DNA from: Planktothricoides sp. SR001
GTDB lineage: Bacteria > Cyanobacteriota > Cyanobacteriia > Cyanobacteriales > Laspinemataceae
Assembly: GCF_001276715.1 (NCBI RefSeq)
Contig: NZ_LIUQ01000015.1
Location: 59,386 to 123,385, forward strand
Direction: 5' to 3'
DNA length: 64,000 bases
How positions within the stretch are numbered: position 1 is the first letter of the stretch; each line of letters starts with the position of its first letter. Shown here piece by piece: positions 63,276 through 64,000 of the stretch. Made by a program: the position numbers and the translations under genes. Under the pieces are notes generated by a model. It searched no databases. It was not told the DNA's origin and saw only the letters and a program-made list of their open reading frames with translations.

Positions 63276-63706
63276 GATTGATCGCCCCTAGCAAAACCAA
63301 ACTATAATCCAAAAATCTTGGTTTTGATCCGGCTAACATGAACTAACTTAAAATTAAGGGCGATCTCGCCAAAGGGTAATTATCTTAACTGTCAAAACAG
63401 AGAATTAACTACCCTTTTGCCTCGCCCCTAAAGCCTTTACAGCAGGGAAAGATGGGATGCTTCCCTTCACCTTTTTAGACAGGGAAAACCACAGACAAAT
63501 TTCACATCACTGCTTTTTCTCATAAACAGGCTATTTTTGCTGGCCTCATTTTAATTTTTATTTACATTTATTAACAATCAATCGATCCCCTTGGGTGTTA
63601 TAGTTATTAATGCTTAGTAAATTCAGTTCGTGATCTCGCTTCAATTTCTATACCAGAAACGCATCACGATAAATTAACCGTTCCCAGTTCAAGAGGAAAA
63701 TTGGTT
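63276..63706. other. non-coding spacer with a hairpin
   Basis: No gene is supported. AAAGGGTAATTA (63373) and TTAACTACCCTTT (63405) can pair, flanked by GGGCGATCTCG and CCTCGCCCC, giving a long stem. AAAACCAA and TTGGTTTT face each other at 63293-63326. No certain promoter was assigned. Confidence 0.5.
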
Positions 63707-64000
63707 ATGGCAGAAAGAAAGAAAATCGTCATTGGATGTCAAGGTGGCGGAAGTCATACCGCTTTTACCGCTGGAGTTTTGAAAAAGCTGCTCCAAGCCG
63801 GTGTCCATGAACGCTATAATATTATTGGCTTAAGTGGCACTTCTGGCGGTGCGATTTGTGCCACTACCGTTTGGTATGGTTTGTTGAAATGGGCTAAAGG
63901 CTCTAAAGAACCCCCCTACAAGTGGTTAGTTGACTTTTGGACTAAGGGCAATGCTGCCAATTCCCTCTGGGAAGAGATGATTAATGATTGGACGATTCAA
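63707..64000 (+). CDS. patatin-like phospholipase, C-terminus outside the window
   Basis: Ninety-eight residues are visible from the ATG at 63707, which has AAGAGGA upstream. They start MAERKKIVIGCQGGGSHTAF, the oxyanion G-G-G, and continue to LSGTSGGAICATTVWYG, which holds the G-x-S-x-G nucleophile. The catalytic Asp would be beyond the window edge. The family hydrolyses acyl groups of lipids. The frame is open to the end. Confidence 0.88.
   Translation, partial: MAERKKIVIGCQGGGSHTAFTAGVLKKLLQAGVHERYNIIGLSGTSGGAICATTVWYGLLKWAKGSKEPPYKWLVDFWTKGNAANSLWEEMINDWTIQ

Overview
The window comes from a cyanobacterium, most likely a filamentous non-heterocystous one; the order is inference. The octamer GCGATCGC (HIP1) recurs throughout. 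Many genes belong to families typical of cyanobacteria and plastids: Tic20, Ycf34, Ycf37, an HHL1-like protein, DUF3288 and DUF1350. No rRNA, tRNA or CRISPR array was recognised. Most of the window is ordinary chromosome in single genes or short operons, separated by unusually repeat-rich spacers.

Layout. 1-1260: two Tic20-family genes flanking a small membrane protein. 2.2-5 kb: glyA and a WecA/TagO-type sugar-phosphate transferase. 5.8-12.9 kb: a secreted zinc metalloprotease, an MBOAT O-acyltransferase and a TpsB/FhaC outer-membrane transporter. 13-14.6 kb: glutaredoxin, a DCC protein and an HHL1-like protein. 14.9-21.2 kb: pepF, then a translationally coupled CheB-CheR-PAS-histidine kinase and response regulator. 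22-27.4 kb: trpB2, an antitoxin-like remnant, a frameshifted dps, a small helical protein and aspS. 27.5-33.3 kb: an RTX protein, a TPR/O-GlcNAc-transferase-like protein carrying repeat insertions, and DUF3288. 33.6-38.8 kb: SRPBCC, EVE and ssb genes, mreBCD and a HAD phosphatase. 39-44.7 kb: ycf37, a solute-binding protein, rplT-rpmI, a UvrD-like helicase and an LMW phosphatase.

45-51 kb is the accessory region. A three-gene operon encodes a coiled-coil protein, a Rubisco-activase-like AAA+ ATPase and a possible HORMA-like protein. It diverges from an NB-ARC/STAND ATPase with an N-terminal HTH of the vMAP type. The shared promoter region has TCA boxes spaced at multiples of 10 bp, alternating with A-tracts. 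A decayed IS110-family element and a frameshifted Uma2 gene follow. I consider the 44971-48608 module the best candidate for an undescribed conflict or regulatory system.

51-64 kb returns to housekeeping genes: ycf34, cca, tadA, DUF1350, an HTH/GrpE-like fusion, nitroreductase, mtnA, a C-terminal processing protease and ispG. It also holds a hicBA locus whose antitoxin is interrupted by a palindromic repeat, a second Uma2 gene, a lipoprotein, a NUDIX hydrolase and the start of a patatin-like gene.

Three themes run across the window. First, several families of short palindromic or inverted repeats are dispersed in spacers, and in at least two large genes such repeats appear to have been inserted in frame and translated. 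Second, 12-bp tandem repeats occur at four or more loci at gene boundaries or inside genes. Third, there are several single-base or single-codon lesions (dps, IS110 transposase, Uma2, an antitoxin remnant), which are either real decay or assembly errors.
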